From the NCBI GenBank assembly GCA_016647705.1, contig CM028338.1, positions 15,642,740 to 15,706,739 of the forward strand: 64,000 nucleotides of DNA, read 5' to 3'. Source of the DNA: Eucommia ulmoides. Lineage: Eukaryota; Streptophyta; Magnoliopsida; Garryales; Eucommiaceae. Made by a program: the position numbers and the translations under genes. Under the pieces are notes generated by a model. That model had not been told where the DNA came from and made no database searches. It saw only the letters and a program-made list of their open reading frames with translations. Positions 1 through 10,447 of this stretch are shown piece after piece. Numbering within the stretch: position 1 is the first letter of the stretch; each line of letters opens with the position of its first letter.

Positions 1-911
1 GATATTTTGGGATATTTTCTTAGATATTTTGGATCCCTTAATATTCCCCTTTCTCCCTCATACCATGCATGGTTTTTGGAACTTCCTTGAGAGCTCCAAG
101 GCATACCAACAAGGAGAAAATATCCATTTGAAGAAGAGGAAACAAGATCGGAGTGAAAATCACAGATGTGGAACCTTCAATTCTTCATATAACGCCAATT
201 CTCCTTTGTTTCTCTCTTTAATTCCCAAACCCTTATTGGTATTTGATCATGTTTAGCTTGTTTATAGTTAAATATTTGGTTATGGCCATGTATATCTAAA
301 CATATATTATCTAGGGTTTGATTAAGTTCATGAAAACGTTGTTTGTATAAATCTATGTTTCGTTATTCTTTGGAGAGGTAACCCCGGATTCGGACTAGGG
401 TTTAAACACAACGTGACGATCAAATGACTCGGGAGAGTATAAGAAAGTGTCCAATCCATGAGGTTGGGGCGAGACTCATATGATCAGTGTTGTTAAGACG
501 CTAGATGGGGACATCGGCGTTGACGCGCAGTCACATATTCATTCACTTTACACTCGAGAGAGGTAATGAGTGAGTTTTCGATACCTAGATTGTCGGATAG
601 TTTGAATATCGTTAATGTAAACTAGATTGGATCAAACACATATAAGTGAACGAAGTCAATACCTAGATAATATATTCCCATTAATGTCATATTAGTATTG
701 TAATTTAATTAGTTAGTATTTTAGTTTAGTTTATTATAAAAACAAAAACCTAAATTTAATTGCCTAAATAAAGTTCGGTTATGACAATCGCGGTACTTAG
801 CGACAATTTAATCTAATTCCTATGGATACAATAACCCTTCTCATTCACTATTCTATAAAACTTGACCTACACATGCCAAGGGAATGGAAAGAGTTGAGTG
901 TCCTGTCACCA
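1..911 (+). mobile_element. 3' part of a gypsy-type LTR (family B), cut by the window edge
   Basis: The block matches the second half of the LTRs at 19214-20822 and 50847-52522. All share a GATATTTTGAGATATTTT stretch, a run of C-rich pyrimidines, the order 'cggattcggactaggg', 'cgttaagacg', 'tacactcg..agaggt', then a TATGGATAC..ATAACC segment and CTATAAAACTTGACC near the end. That closing segment is typical of LTR 3' ends of Athila/Tat-like Ty3/gypsy elements. The 5' half lies outside the window. The right end is uncertain: a CACCA at 907-911 is one possible terminus, and the sister copies use two different end sequences. No coding sequence is visible; the short ORF at 29-256 is chance. Confidence 0.7.
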
Positions 912-1576
912 AATCTGTTACAACTTGATATTTGTTCAATTATTTGTGCGTCTTCCATGCCAAGGGAATATTCTCTGCTAATTTGGTAGTGACTTACCCT
1001 CTGTCACTAAGTACCGCGCTTTGATTTTATTGGCATACCTAATTCTTAAATGGGTCCCGGGCTTCTTCAAATACGTCACCCTTCCCTGAGGGCGTGGGCC
1101 CATGCCTAGGCCCAAAATATATTAGGCACAACCCAAGCATATGTTTTAGGTTTCATGGGCTTTCTTATTGGATGGACCATGACTAAATCTATCACCATCA
1201 GTAGCCCCCCAGACTCTTAGGCCAGATGGTCCTGTCTTGGGAGTCTTCTAGCGTAATTTTTCTCATGGTGACATACTGCCCCTCTTTTCCTTGGTGTACA
1301 TTTCGGGGACACTCCCAGTTTTCAAAAGTGAATTTTTGGGTTTCTTTCCCTTCTGAAAAAAAATTGAATGGTGAAACCAAAGATGAGGATTTTGGGCCCT
1401 CTTGCACCACTTGGACTTACTGCGCTAGGCGAGTAAGTCGACGTGGGGACAAGCAAAGTACATTTGCAAAGTGGTTACAAAAGTTCGTAACTTCTCTCTC
1501 TAAGATCTCACTCCAAAATTTCTCTTCAAGAATTTCAAGAATCTAATTCGCCTCTCAATTCTATTCTCATTCAACC
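912..1576. other. unassigned sequence up to the LINE ORF1
   Basis: No gene is recognisable. The motif CATGCCAAGGGAAT occurs twice (about 867 and 957). From about 1200 the sequence is C/T-rich and leads into the LINE ORF1, so 1200-1576 may be the LINE 5' untranslated region. The overlapping ORFs at 1198-1410 (-) and 1226-1546 (+) show no motif. Confidence 0.4.
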
Positions 1577-3884
1577 ATGGATACTTTTAGTGTTAGGGAT
1601 CTTCCTCAGCCTCTTGCGCACAACCTAATCTTGCTCCTCTTCAATTCTTATCTAGCTATCCTATTGTTCATCATCAATCCTCTTCTCATGTATCTTTTGC
1701 TCAAAAATATTTTGCGTGTTTATTGCAAAAGAAAGATCATGTTCTTTCTTGAAAACCTATGCAATCCTATCGTGGTGAACCTATCATTTTCTTCTCGGAT
1801 GAAGAAGTGTTCAAGATTTTCTCTCCATTCAAATTTTCCCTCGTGGGAAAATTTACACGTAAAATACCTTCATTAGAAGCAATCAAGAAAATGTTCCATG
1901 CACTGTCTCTATCAGTTGGTTTTGAAATTGGTTTTCTTGATAAAAAACACCTATTGATTCAACTTAATTTAGAGGAAGATTTTCAGAGATTATGGACTAA
2001 GGATTAGTGGTTCATTCATCACTATCCTCTTCAAATGTGCAAATGGACTCTAGATGATGAGTTCCAACAAGCACCATCAAAGGACCCGCTGTATGTTCCA
2101 GTTTGGCCTATTATTAGGGTAAGATCCAAGAAAATTAAAGAACTTTATGGGCTAATTCACAAGATTTGGGTTGAGTCTAAAATAATGAAGCCCAAATTAG
2201 GCCCAAAAGACGATCAAGACCTAGTCCATTTCATCAAGGCAGGTGAATGGGCTTAGGGCTGTAGACCGCGAATTTTAGATCATTTATTTAAATTAATTAC
2301 AAACTTTATTTTTATAGTATTTTAATTTTATTATTGATTTGTAAGGCATGAATGCCAAATTATTCTTTTCCTTATTAGATTAAGAGTATGATTTCATTAT
2401 TTGTCTAGGATTCCTTGTTGCTCTAGGGTTTTACTTTGTGGCTATCTATTTGAGAGGCAATGTAGGCTCCAAATTTTACATTACTTTTTTTTATTAATAC
2501 AATTGTGAGAGTTTTCTCTTAAGTTCTTCAACAAACGTTTCTTGAACTTATCAAGAATTTCTTGTGAGGTTCAAATTCTATACTTTCAGTTCGTGATTCT
2601 CTTATAGTCATTGGTTTGGGGTTTGTTTTTTTTATACCTTCATTTCACATTTCATTCATAAATGTTGGGTCAAGGTAATCTATCCAAAATCTGTATTTTT
2701 GTGTTCTTTCTTTTTCGTTTAAAAATATGAATTTAGATCGATCCTAACAAAGAAACCCTAAATTGGTTTCGAGTCTTACTAGTTCTTGGTGAGGTTCGCA
2801 TCACCAGATTTTCGAGCCAATATTGAATCTCCTTTGGCATGAATTTGGATGCAATTTTAATTTCTTTCGATTCACTTTCATAACAAGAAACCATTATTCT
2901 ATTTGGCTTCTGCAATTGGTACACCACTTAAGATTGATGTTGCTACTACTAATTTGTCCAAGCAAAATGTTACTAGAGTTTGTGTGCAGGTTGATTTATG
3001 GCATCCCCTGATTAAAATATTTTGGATTGGTAGTGGTTGAAAAGGATTTTGGTAGTCCATCTCTTACAAATTTAATCCCTTGTATTGTAATCAATGCTTC
3101 AAGCATAGTCATTCTAAATCCAATTGTAAAATCAAGAATCCTCCAGATCTTGTTTCAAAAGATTCTTCAGTCTCTGTTTCAATTACAAGAAAAAAGAGCA
3201 TGGCCAACTCTGTTAAGCCAGATCAATCCAAGATTCTTTTTTCTAATTCGGTCAAAATTCCTCCGTCTAATCCTTTCTCAGAGGTTCCCAAAGTGTTTCT
3301 CAAATGGTTTATTGAAGAATATTCAGAAGATTCCGACGATGAATATTCTGATTTCACAATTCCTTTTATTCCTTAGTTTGCTAAAAACCATTTTCTAATC
3401 TAAAGACTTCTTCTATCAAATAAGCTTATTTAATTGGTAATAATCCTTCATCTCATCTTGATTCAACTAAGTCCCCTTCCAAATCTGTTCCCATTTCTCA
3501 AACTCAAGCTCTTTCAAATTTGATCATTCTTCTATTCCAAAGTCTGACAAGGGTTATGACAATAAGTTAATTCCTTTTTCTGAGGTCACTCTTCCTTCAT
3601 ATTCTCATCCTTACAACTTGGCAATTATGACAGTTAAAACTGTCAGACTGCAAAATGTTGATTCTCCTTAAACTTCTTCTGGAAATCCTTCTACTTTACA
3701 CCAATTTGGGATCCAAAAACTCAATTTTTTCTCCCAGAAGATTAGCTGATGATTCACTTGCTTTAGAACCTAAAAATATAGAGTGATTAATTGCCAAGAA
3801 GAGAAATCAGGCAAGAAAAGTCTTTCAGTCCAATGTAGTTACCATATATGGTTTAAAGAGTAAAGCTTATTCTTTCTTATCTTC
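1577..3884 (+). pseudogene. LINE (L1-type) ORF1 pseudogene, DUF4283 plus CCHC knuckle
   Basis: ORF1 of plant L1-type LINEs encodes an RNA-binding gag-like protein. A likely start is the ATG at 1577 (MDTFSVRDLP). After a frameshift, the DUF4283 core is clear at 1759-2120: YRGEPIIFFSDEEVFKIF, FSLVGKFTRKIPSLEAI, GFLDKKHLLIQLNLEEDF, then CKWTLDDEF and VPVWPII. The domain resumes at about 2866 with HNKKPLFYLASAIGTPLKI, followed by VTRVCVQVDL and a CX2CX4HX4C knuckle, YCNQCFKHSHSKSNCK, at 3080-3127. An acidic serine-rich tail follows (EEYSEDSDDEYSD). Fragments such as SPRRLADDSLALEP and ARKVFQSNVVTIYG continue to about 3884, just before ORF2. Several frameshifts, stops and the 2120-2865 insert show that it is dead. 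Identification of the family is confident; exact limits are not. Confidence 0.85.
2120..2865. other. foreign block splitting LINE ORF1
   Basis: DUF4283 reads VPVWPII up to about 2117 and continues as HNKKPLFY from about 2866, so roughly 745 bp between them are not ORF1. The block is AT-rich and starts with GTAAGATCC. It carries GGGCCC-type plant LTR vocabulary near 2150-2260 and a T-rich stretch with CAATGTAGGCTCC near 2460. I could not find clear terminal repeats or a target duplication, so solo LTR, other insertion, or retained non-coding DNA cannot be told apart. Confidence 0.55.
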
Positions 3885-3886
3885 TT

Positions 3887-4280
3887 ATGATTAAAGGCCT
3901 TGTTTGGAATATAAGGGGATCCTATAAAGGTGTTGTAAGGTCTAGACTGAAGAAACTAGTCCAAGTTAATAATCTACAATTTTTGGTTATCCTAGAGCCA
4001 ATGCAGAATATAGATGCTATCATATCCCATGCCAAATTCCTTTGTTTTGATAATTCATATTCAAACTCTTCTAGAGAAATTTGGATACTTTGGAAAAACC
4101 CTTTATCCTATTCTATTTCATTATCTTCTCAGCAACTTGTTCTTGCTAAGTTCAACCATCATTTTCTATCCCATAATCTTAACTTGGTTGTTGTGAATGC
4201 AAAATCTAGCCCTCCCGACATAAGTCCTTTATGGAAAGACCTTGAATCTATTATAGAATCTATTCAAAATCCATATTTTG
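3887..4280 (+). pseudogene. LINE ORF2 fragment, N-terminal endonuclease domain
   Basis: The reading frame opens MIKGLVWNIRGSYKGVVRSR, then RLKKLVQVNNLQFLVILEPM. This is the usual start of the apurinic-like endonuclease (exonuclease-endonuclease-phosphatase fold) of plant L1 LINEs, with the WNIRG asparagine and the catalytic-glutamate position in ILEPM. The endonuclease nicks target DNA before reverse transcription. The match continues to about NLVVVNAKSSPPDISPLWKDLE and stops near 4285. Everything after it, including reverse transcriptase, is missing. It lies directly after ORF1 in the same orientation, as expected for a LINE. The remaining ORF to 4393 runs into unrelated sequence. Confidence 0.85.
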
Positions 4281-4285
4281 AGTCT

Positions 4286-4441
4286 GATGATGCCTGGAAA
4301 TGGATCACCGGACATATCGGCTCCAAAGACCAGGGATGGTGCTCAGTGGCAAAGGTTACCTCACTTTCTCTCGATTTGGTTCTTGCAAAATAATGTACCT
4401 TGGGTGAGATTTCCGGTGTTGTCCCTCCAGTTTGAGAGTTA
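4286..4441 (+). other. left piece of the sequence split by the 4447-12580 element
   Basis: From about 4286 the sequence changes from LINE to a segment reading 'tggaaatggatcaccggac', resembling the edge of a gypsy-type LTR. After subtracting the LTR element and one copy of its target duplication, it joins onto 12586. The boundary with the LINE is abrupt and shows no repeat that I can see. Confidence 0.4.
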
Positions 4442-4446
4442 GTACA

Positions 4447-6544
4447 TGTTGATCGTAATATTTTGATGAACAATTATGTATTGATGTTTTGGTGGAACTA
4501 ATATTTGATCAAGTGTTTTAACGATTTAAAGTTCCAGTTTTGAAGATGTCAAATTGAAGGGATGCTAAATGAAGATATCAAGATGATGAAGAAGTATTAA
4601 GAGTTTGAAGACATTAGGGAAAACAACCCAGGTAAATATTAACCCATTTAGGAACACACATATGGCACAAAATGAATTTTATCTTTTATGTGTTTTTTTA
4701 TTAAGTATGATTATTTGCTCCTATATGAATTGAAAAGAAATATTTTTGCATGACTAAAATGGAATATAAGAATATTAGTGGAGCTTATTTAAAGATAAAA
4801 ATGGATAAAGGGGCTTAATCATAAAAGAAAGTAAGTTAAAAACGAGATCAGAGTATAGATTCAAAAGGAGACAGTCGACTGAGGAGTCGACCAGAGCAAG
4901 AAGCTTAAACATCCTAAATCCAAGAGTGGACCGACAGGTTGATAGATGAAAATAGCTGAACTCTCTGAATCTGCGAGTCTACCGAGCGGTCGACCGGTGG
5001 AAGCATGACAAACTCTTTGAATCTGTGAGTCGACCAGGCGGTCGACCTATGCTCGCTGCGGCGATGGTTTGGCTACAAGCCGAGTTGGGTAGTCGACTGG
5101 GCAGTCAACCGAATGTGTTGTTTCAGAGTATAGTTTGATCCAAGTTTAAATCCAAAAGTAGTTATTTTTTGTTAAGATTTTAGAGAGATTTAAGGGATAT
5201 TCTCTATATTTAAGATATGGTTCATATACTAATTAAATCCTTTCAATATGGTTCATTAAATATTAATGTTTCTCAAATTGGTACTTGAAATAGATTCTAT
5301 ACTTTTTTATTTTGATTGAGAAAAACTTTGGGGGTTTAATTGAAAGATTCGAAAGACGTTTTTAAGTAAAATTGAACCTAAATGAAGTCCTTATATTATA
5401 CGGGGTCTATAAGAGTTTTTTATTGTCATGACACTTGTAAACTAGCCGTTAGAGGGCTGATTACATATCCATTTAAATAGACCTGCGAATTTTATTAGAA
5501 ACGTTAATCATTCTAAGAGAGTTAATTATTCTATATCATTTTGAGAGAGCTTTTATAAGAGTTAGTATTCTTCGATATTGTGAGCTTTTCTAAGAGTAAT
5601 TCTGTGAATCAATTGCGATCTATTCTTGCTAATACCGGATTTGAAGCTATATTATTCTAATCATTAATTATGTGGATTCCAGGTGAGATCTTTCCACATT
5701 GTTTATTGTTTATCATTTTATTTTGGAAATTGATCTTAGAATTTGTTTTTAATTTTTGAAGAAAATATTCTTTCATACAATTTCTTGAATCTAATTACGT
5801 GTTCTAATTTGCTACCCATATTCTTGTTAAAATCAGATTTCTGTATCTCACATATTTCTATCACTAGTTGGGATATTAATTGAGTTTTTATTTATATGGG
5901 CGATAGAAGCTCCGAGTGAGATTTATTACTTATCAATTTGTGAATTAGTGAGTTGTGACGGATTAAATATCCTAGGTCTTCCTGTAAAGAGATTGAAGTA
6001 GTGATTCTTCCTGGATAAGAATTGTGGTTGTTTTTTTTTTTTTTTGAGTGATTTTGTAACTGTTCAATCCTTATCGGGTAAAAGGATATTTGGAGTATTT
6101 TGGTGAGGTTTTGATTCTTGAGATTTAGTGTTAAAAAGAATTAGTTTATTCTTTACTCTGTAAAAAGTAGAGGTTCTTCCTTAATTTGAGAAAAGAAAAT
6201 TGTAAAGGTTGATTCTGAGCCTGTAAAAGAATCGGTTTGCGGATTTGGTTCCTACTATTAAAGGGATCTTGGTTTTAGTGGGTGCGACATCCGTGGAGCT
6301 CGGGGGACTAGATTAGCCAAGAGTAACTTGGTGAACCAGTATAAATCTTTTGTGTACTGCAATATTTTTAGCTATTTTTGTTTTTTGGGTGTGCACTTAG
6401 ATTTATTATAATTCCGTTGTGGTATAAAGAGAATAATTAATTTAGGTATAAAATTAATTATTTGATTTATTCAATTATATTCTGATAGTATTTTTTTAAT
6501 TATCCAATTTACCCTCCCCTTTTGGGTATTCTATTGGGCCAACA
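4447..6544 (+). repeat. 5' LTR of the family A element (2,098 bp)
   Basis: It begins TGTTGATCG and ends GGGCCAACA, and pairs with 10448-12580 along its whole length. A cluster of short SalI-containing palindromic motifs (GTCGAC, GGTCGACC) lies at about 4870-5110. The T-run at 6030-6045 and the C-rich end at 6510-6540 are shared by both LTRs. Confidence 0.93.
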
Positions 6545-6546
6545 AT

Positions 6547-6558
6547 TGGCATCAGAGC
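6547..6558 (+). other. primer binding site, tRNA-Met type
   Basis: TGGCATCAGAGC lies two bases after the 5' LTR. The canonical plant copia site complementary to initiator tRNA-Met is TGGTATCAGAGC, so there is one mismatch. Confidence 0.85.
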
Positions 6559-6594
6559 TGGTTTAGCTCGAATTTATTTGCTAACAAAGATCAT

Positions 6595-7932
6595 ATGGAT
6601 TGTCCTGATTCTGATATTATATGTGCTGCTGTTAAGTCTGCCTCTCCTAATAGTCAATGTTCTAATCATGAGTCTGATATTATTTTCAATTATGAGAATG
6701 CAAATAAATCTATTGAGATACTTATTGCTCTTACTTATGTTTTTGGAAAAGAGAATTTTAAACTAGAGAAAAAGATTGCAACTCTTGAAAACAAGAAGTT
6801 TAGTACTATCAAATCTCTCAAGAAAAAGAATTTGGACAAATATTTTGAAACTATTGAGTTTAAAAACGCTTTATTTGAAATCTGTAAGTTGTATAATAAA
6901 GTTAAGTCTCTTGAGGATGAGACTAAGGTTTTGAAAAATGATTTTTATGATCTTCAACAGAATGAATTTGAAAGGAAAAATCTTGAAACTTTGAATGAGG
7001 CCTTGAGTATTGAATTGGACAATACAAGGTGTGAGCTTGATAGAGCTCGTCTGAAAATCCATTCTGTTGAAAATGAGTGCCAAATTCTTAAGAATGATAT
7101 TGAAAGTATGAGTTAGCACCAATGAACGATTATTTTAGAAGACTCAAAAGGAGCTTAGGGAAGCAATGGATAAATTCAAGGATGTTGAGGGTACTAAATG
7201 TTTTGAAAACCAATAGTTACTAAAACTGCTTCTCAAAATCGCAGAAAATCTTATGCTCCGGTAAGAAACACTGACTATTCGAAGAGGCATACTAACAGTA
7301 TTAAGCGTTTCTATTGTTGTAAATTTGGTTATTATGAAAACTCTTGTTATTTATTACATAGTTACCCTGTCGGATTCAGAAATAACTGGATACCAAGAAG
7401 ATGAAATTTGGATACAGGTACAAATCACAAATTCAGACAAAAGTACAATGAATACTACGTACCGACTAGGAGATATGAATAGACAAAAAGGTATAATGAA
7501 TATGTTATTCCAAAGAGGGAACCAAGGTTCAACGTATCTATTAAGAAGAATCAGTACGTACCAAAAATAAGAGCACAACAGCAACAAGTTCAAAATGTGA
7601 GAGCTGACAAAGTTTATCCACAACAAATGGAAAAATACCAGCACAAGAAAAGATTCATTTACAAAGTTGTGCCAAAGCAGCAACAAGCAACAAACAAAGG
7701 AAAAAATGTTCTTACCGAATCAACTCAAAGAAATGATGTCTCAAAGAAGGAGGAAATCAAGGTGAAAAATCAAGTATTGGTGGAATCAAAGGATGTAAAA
7801 TCAGAAATTAGTAATCCATCTAAGGTACACACACCACTTGCTCCCAAAGATGATCCAGGTATGTCAAAATTCTTAAAGTTTAAGTTTGTTAATTTTGTTA
7901 GGAAAACTGAGCCTGTTCAATTTGAAATTTAG
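6595..7932 (+). pseudogene. gag-like coiled-coil ORF of the family A element, with stops
   Basis: One reading frame runs from the ATG at 6595 to the stop at 7930, interrupted only by point stops in 7114-7500. The first 173 residues form a long coiled coil (KLEKKIATLENKKF, KVKSLEDETKVLKNDFYDL). A decayed zinc knuckle follows at about 7311-7345 (FYCCKFGYYENSCYLLH; one Cys spacing altered and His replaced by Tyr). Then comes a basic Gln/Lys-rich tail (QQQQVQNVRADKVYPQQMEK). This is the layout of the C-terminal half of copia gag, where knuckle and coiled coil package RNA. The usual N-terminal gag domain is absent, since the ORF starts only about 36 bp after the primer site. Identification is by layout, not by a strong family signature. 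Confidence 0.65.
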
Positions 7933-8503
7933 AAGTTTGCAAGTGTGTGTGTTTAAATGTGTGAGTAAATTCATTAAAATATATGTAGATCAAAATAGGA
8001 GGTAAAAAATTGAGCTAAGAGGATCAAATTAGGTTTAAATGTATAAAATCGAACAAAACAGAAAAGAGCAATTGACTGATCAGTCAACCAAAAGTTTCAG
8101 GTTTGAATCCCAAGAGTCACTCTAACTCAGTCAGTCGACTGAGCCGTCGACCGATTGAGTCGGGATATAAAAACCTTATTTCTTTAATTCATTTCATCCG
8201 AACCCCAAAACCCTTTTTCTCTCAAAACCCTTCTTCTCCCAAGTTCGCCTAGGCCTAAATCTCACGAAATCAGTCCATTTTGGCTCAGATCTGAAGAATT
8301 TTTGGATGAATCAACAAATCTAAGGTTCGGATTTCTGTTGGAAGTGTTCTTTCTCTCTCGAAACAGGTTGGTTTTCTCTCATTCTAGGGTTTCAGTTGTT
8401 CTTCTGGATTGACCATAGCTTGTTTGATTATTTTTGAATTAATTGGTTGGTTGGCTTTGGTTTATTGAGATATTCTAGTTTGGTTGCTTGAGATTGTGCA
8501 AAA

Positions 8504-9832
8504 ATGCCTAGAATCAAGAGTTGTGCAAATAGGCCTAAGTTTGACACTATTCACTTTCGAAGTGAAGAGGCTGAGAAAAGATACAATGATGAATTTATCA
8601 ATCGAAGGGTGTTAGGCTACAAACCCACTAATTTTGTTGAGTTAAAAAAGAAAAACATTGATATTGAAGCGTATTTTAGAAATTTGGGATGGATTGAGTT
8701 TGTCAATCAAAAAGAAGAGTGGATGCCAATATGGGTACGGATGTTTTATAGTAATATGACCTTCAATGATCTTAAAATTAAATCTTTTGTTAAAGGAACA
8801 GTAATTCGTTTCGATGTGGTATTGTTAAGCCACATTTTGGGAATACCAAGAGGAGATGTATTTCCATATAATACTTCTCATTGGCTTTCAATAAATTTTA
8901 ATAGAAGGAAAATTGTGGAATATTTGATTTAGAGTAAGACAAATTAGGTTCATTATCCATTGAGCATCGATTGCTTCACTTAGTGCTAACCTATTCGGTT
9001 GTGCCTATAGGAGGAAGTTATGCTAATGTAAATGATTTTGATTTGTACTTGATGAATGAAATTGTGAAAAGGAGAAAGCTGGACTTAGCCCATATCATGA
9101 TGGAGCATATGATGCATCATGTTCACAAACCCTCGGGAATACTACCTTATGTTGATGCACTCCAGAAGATATTTGATCTCTTTGGCAGAATAGTTGATCC
9201 TGATGAGCAGAGGTTTTTGACAACCACATGAGGATGGATCAATGTTCAAAATATTTCATTGATGGGGTATGAGTTCAAAATAAATGGACAGGTAAAAAAA
9301 GAGGTCTTAGAAAAGGCAGAGAGCGCAGGCTACAGAAGGGGAAGAAGAAAAAAATGAATGAGAAATGAGCTTGGATCATAAGATGGACTATCTTCATGAT
9401 CAGATTGATGATTTGAGAATTCATGCTGATTTGATGGATGAGAGGATGACTGGGCTGGAAAATAAAGTGGTTTAGATGAATATGAACAAAGAAGTTGGGT
9501 TTGGGTTTGGAAAAGTCACGAGAAGTCTGGACCAAATATTTCAGTACATACAGTTATCTCATTATGGGCACTAGCAGCAGTATAGTGCTCAGCCGCATTT
9601 TGTCGGCCATCCTATGTATGGAGCATAACAGTCCTTTGGAGGACCTACTGTAGCAGGACCATCAAGAAGAGGACCATCTAGAGTTGGGCCATCTGGAGGA
9701 GTTCTGCCAACGCCATTTCATCAACAGATGACTCCAGGTTTAATTATTCAGCCAGGTGTTCTATATTTACAGCAGCCAGCCATTAGTCCGACAGGACTTT
9801 ATTATCACTTCTCTGGACAGAGCCCTCCTTAG
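8504..9832 (+). pseudogene. putative plant transposon protein ORF (Transposase_32-like) in the family A element
   Basis: The first frame (8504-8932) reads MPRIKSCANRPKFDTIHFRS, then EEAEKRYNDEFINRRVLGYK, ELKKKNIDIEAYFRNLGW, VRMFYSNMTF, and VIRFDVVLLSHILGIPRG. As I remember it, this order matches the domain annotated as putative plant transposon protein (Pfam Transposase_32): an 'F.SE.AE.RY' opening, a 'GW..F' segment, 'V..FY.N', then '..LL.IP'. A frameshift at about 8933 moves the reading to 8971-9231 (HLVLTYSVVPIGGSYANVND, then DLAHIMMEHMMHHVHKPSGI). After a stop, a coiled coil (DYLHDQIDDLRIHADLMDER) and a Gly/Pro/Gln-rich tail run to 9832. A pyrimidine-rich 5' leader (8210-8380) precedes it. 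The biochemical role of this family is unknown to me; it is found inside plant non-autonomous LTR elements and near-identical repeats. Confidence 0.7.
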
Positions 9833-10447
9833 ATTTTATCTCTGTGTTGCTATTCAGACATGATCCACAACAAAAGTTTTTGGTCTGTAATAGTTAATCT
9901 AGGTTATTTGGATTTCATTAACTGTTAGTGTTTAGATTTTGATGAATTGCCTAGACTTGATCCAATTGGTTAGATTTATTATCTCTAATTATGATCCACA
10001 TCTTATTTGTTGAAAATGGTTTTGATATGATAATTTTAAAAAAAAAAAAATTGGGCTGATGTGATATTTATTTATAAAGAAAATGTTTTATGCTTAATAA
10101 GAGATTAACTTTTTAAAAGTTGATCCAATGAGCTTATTATTATGTTGCCAAAAGTGTGTTGTTTTCTCTTCTTCTACCTAAATTTATTTTTGAAGATGAC
10201 AAAGGGGGAGAAATTAGTGATGTTTTATTTGTTTTATTTAGGGGGAGTATTCTAAAACTGTATTTTAATCAAAAGGGATAAATTTAAAAATTGTGCTTTA
10301 TTGAGTATTTTTAAATTATGTTTTATAAATCTTCATTATGATGCCAAAATGATTTAAGAACCCGTCCTCGGATTCAGGGGGAGTGTGGTTATATTTTATT
10401 TTAAAGAAAACATCAAAGTTAATTGTCATCATCAAAAAGGGGGAGAT
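9833..10447 (+). other. 3' untranslated part of the family A element with polypurine tract
   Basis: This stretch is AT-rich and non-coding. Purine boxes GGGGGAG occur at about 10206-10211, 10240-10246, 10378-10382 and 10439-10446. The last, directly before the 3' LTR, is the likely plus-strand primer. Confidence 0.65.

Noticed and set aside
1226..1546. 106-codon ORF before LINE ORF1
   Set aside because: There is no motif and the minus-strand ORF overlaps it; it is probably LINE leader sequence.
4870..5110. CRISPR-like array because of repeated short motifs
   Set aside because: Repeat length and spacing are irregular and the host is a plant; these are palindromic motifs within an LTR.
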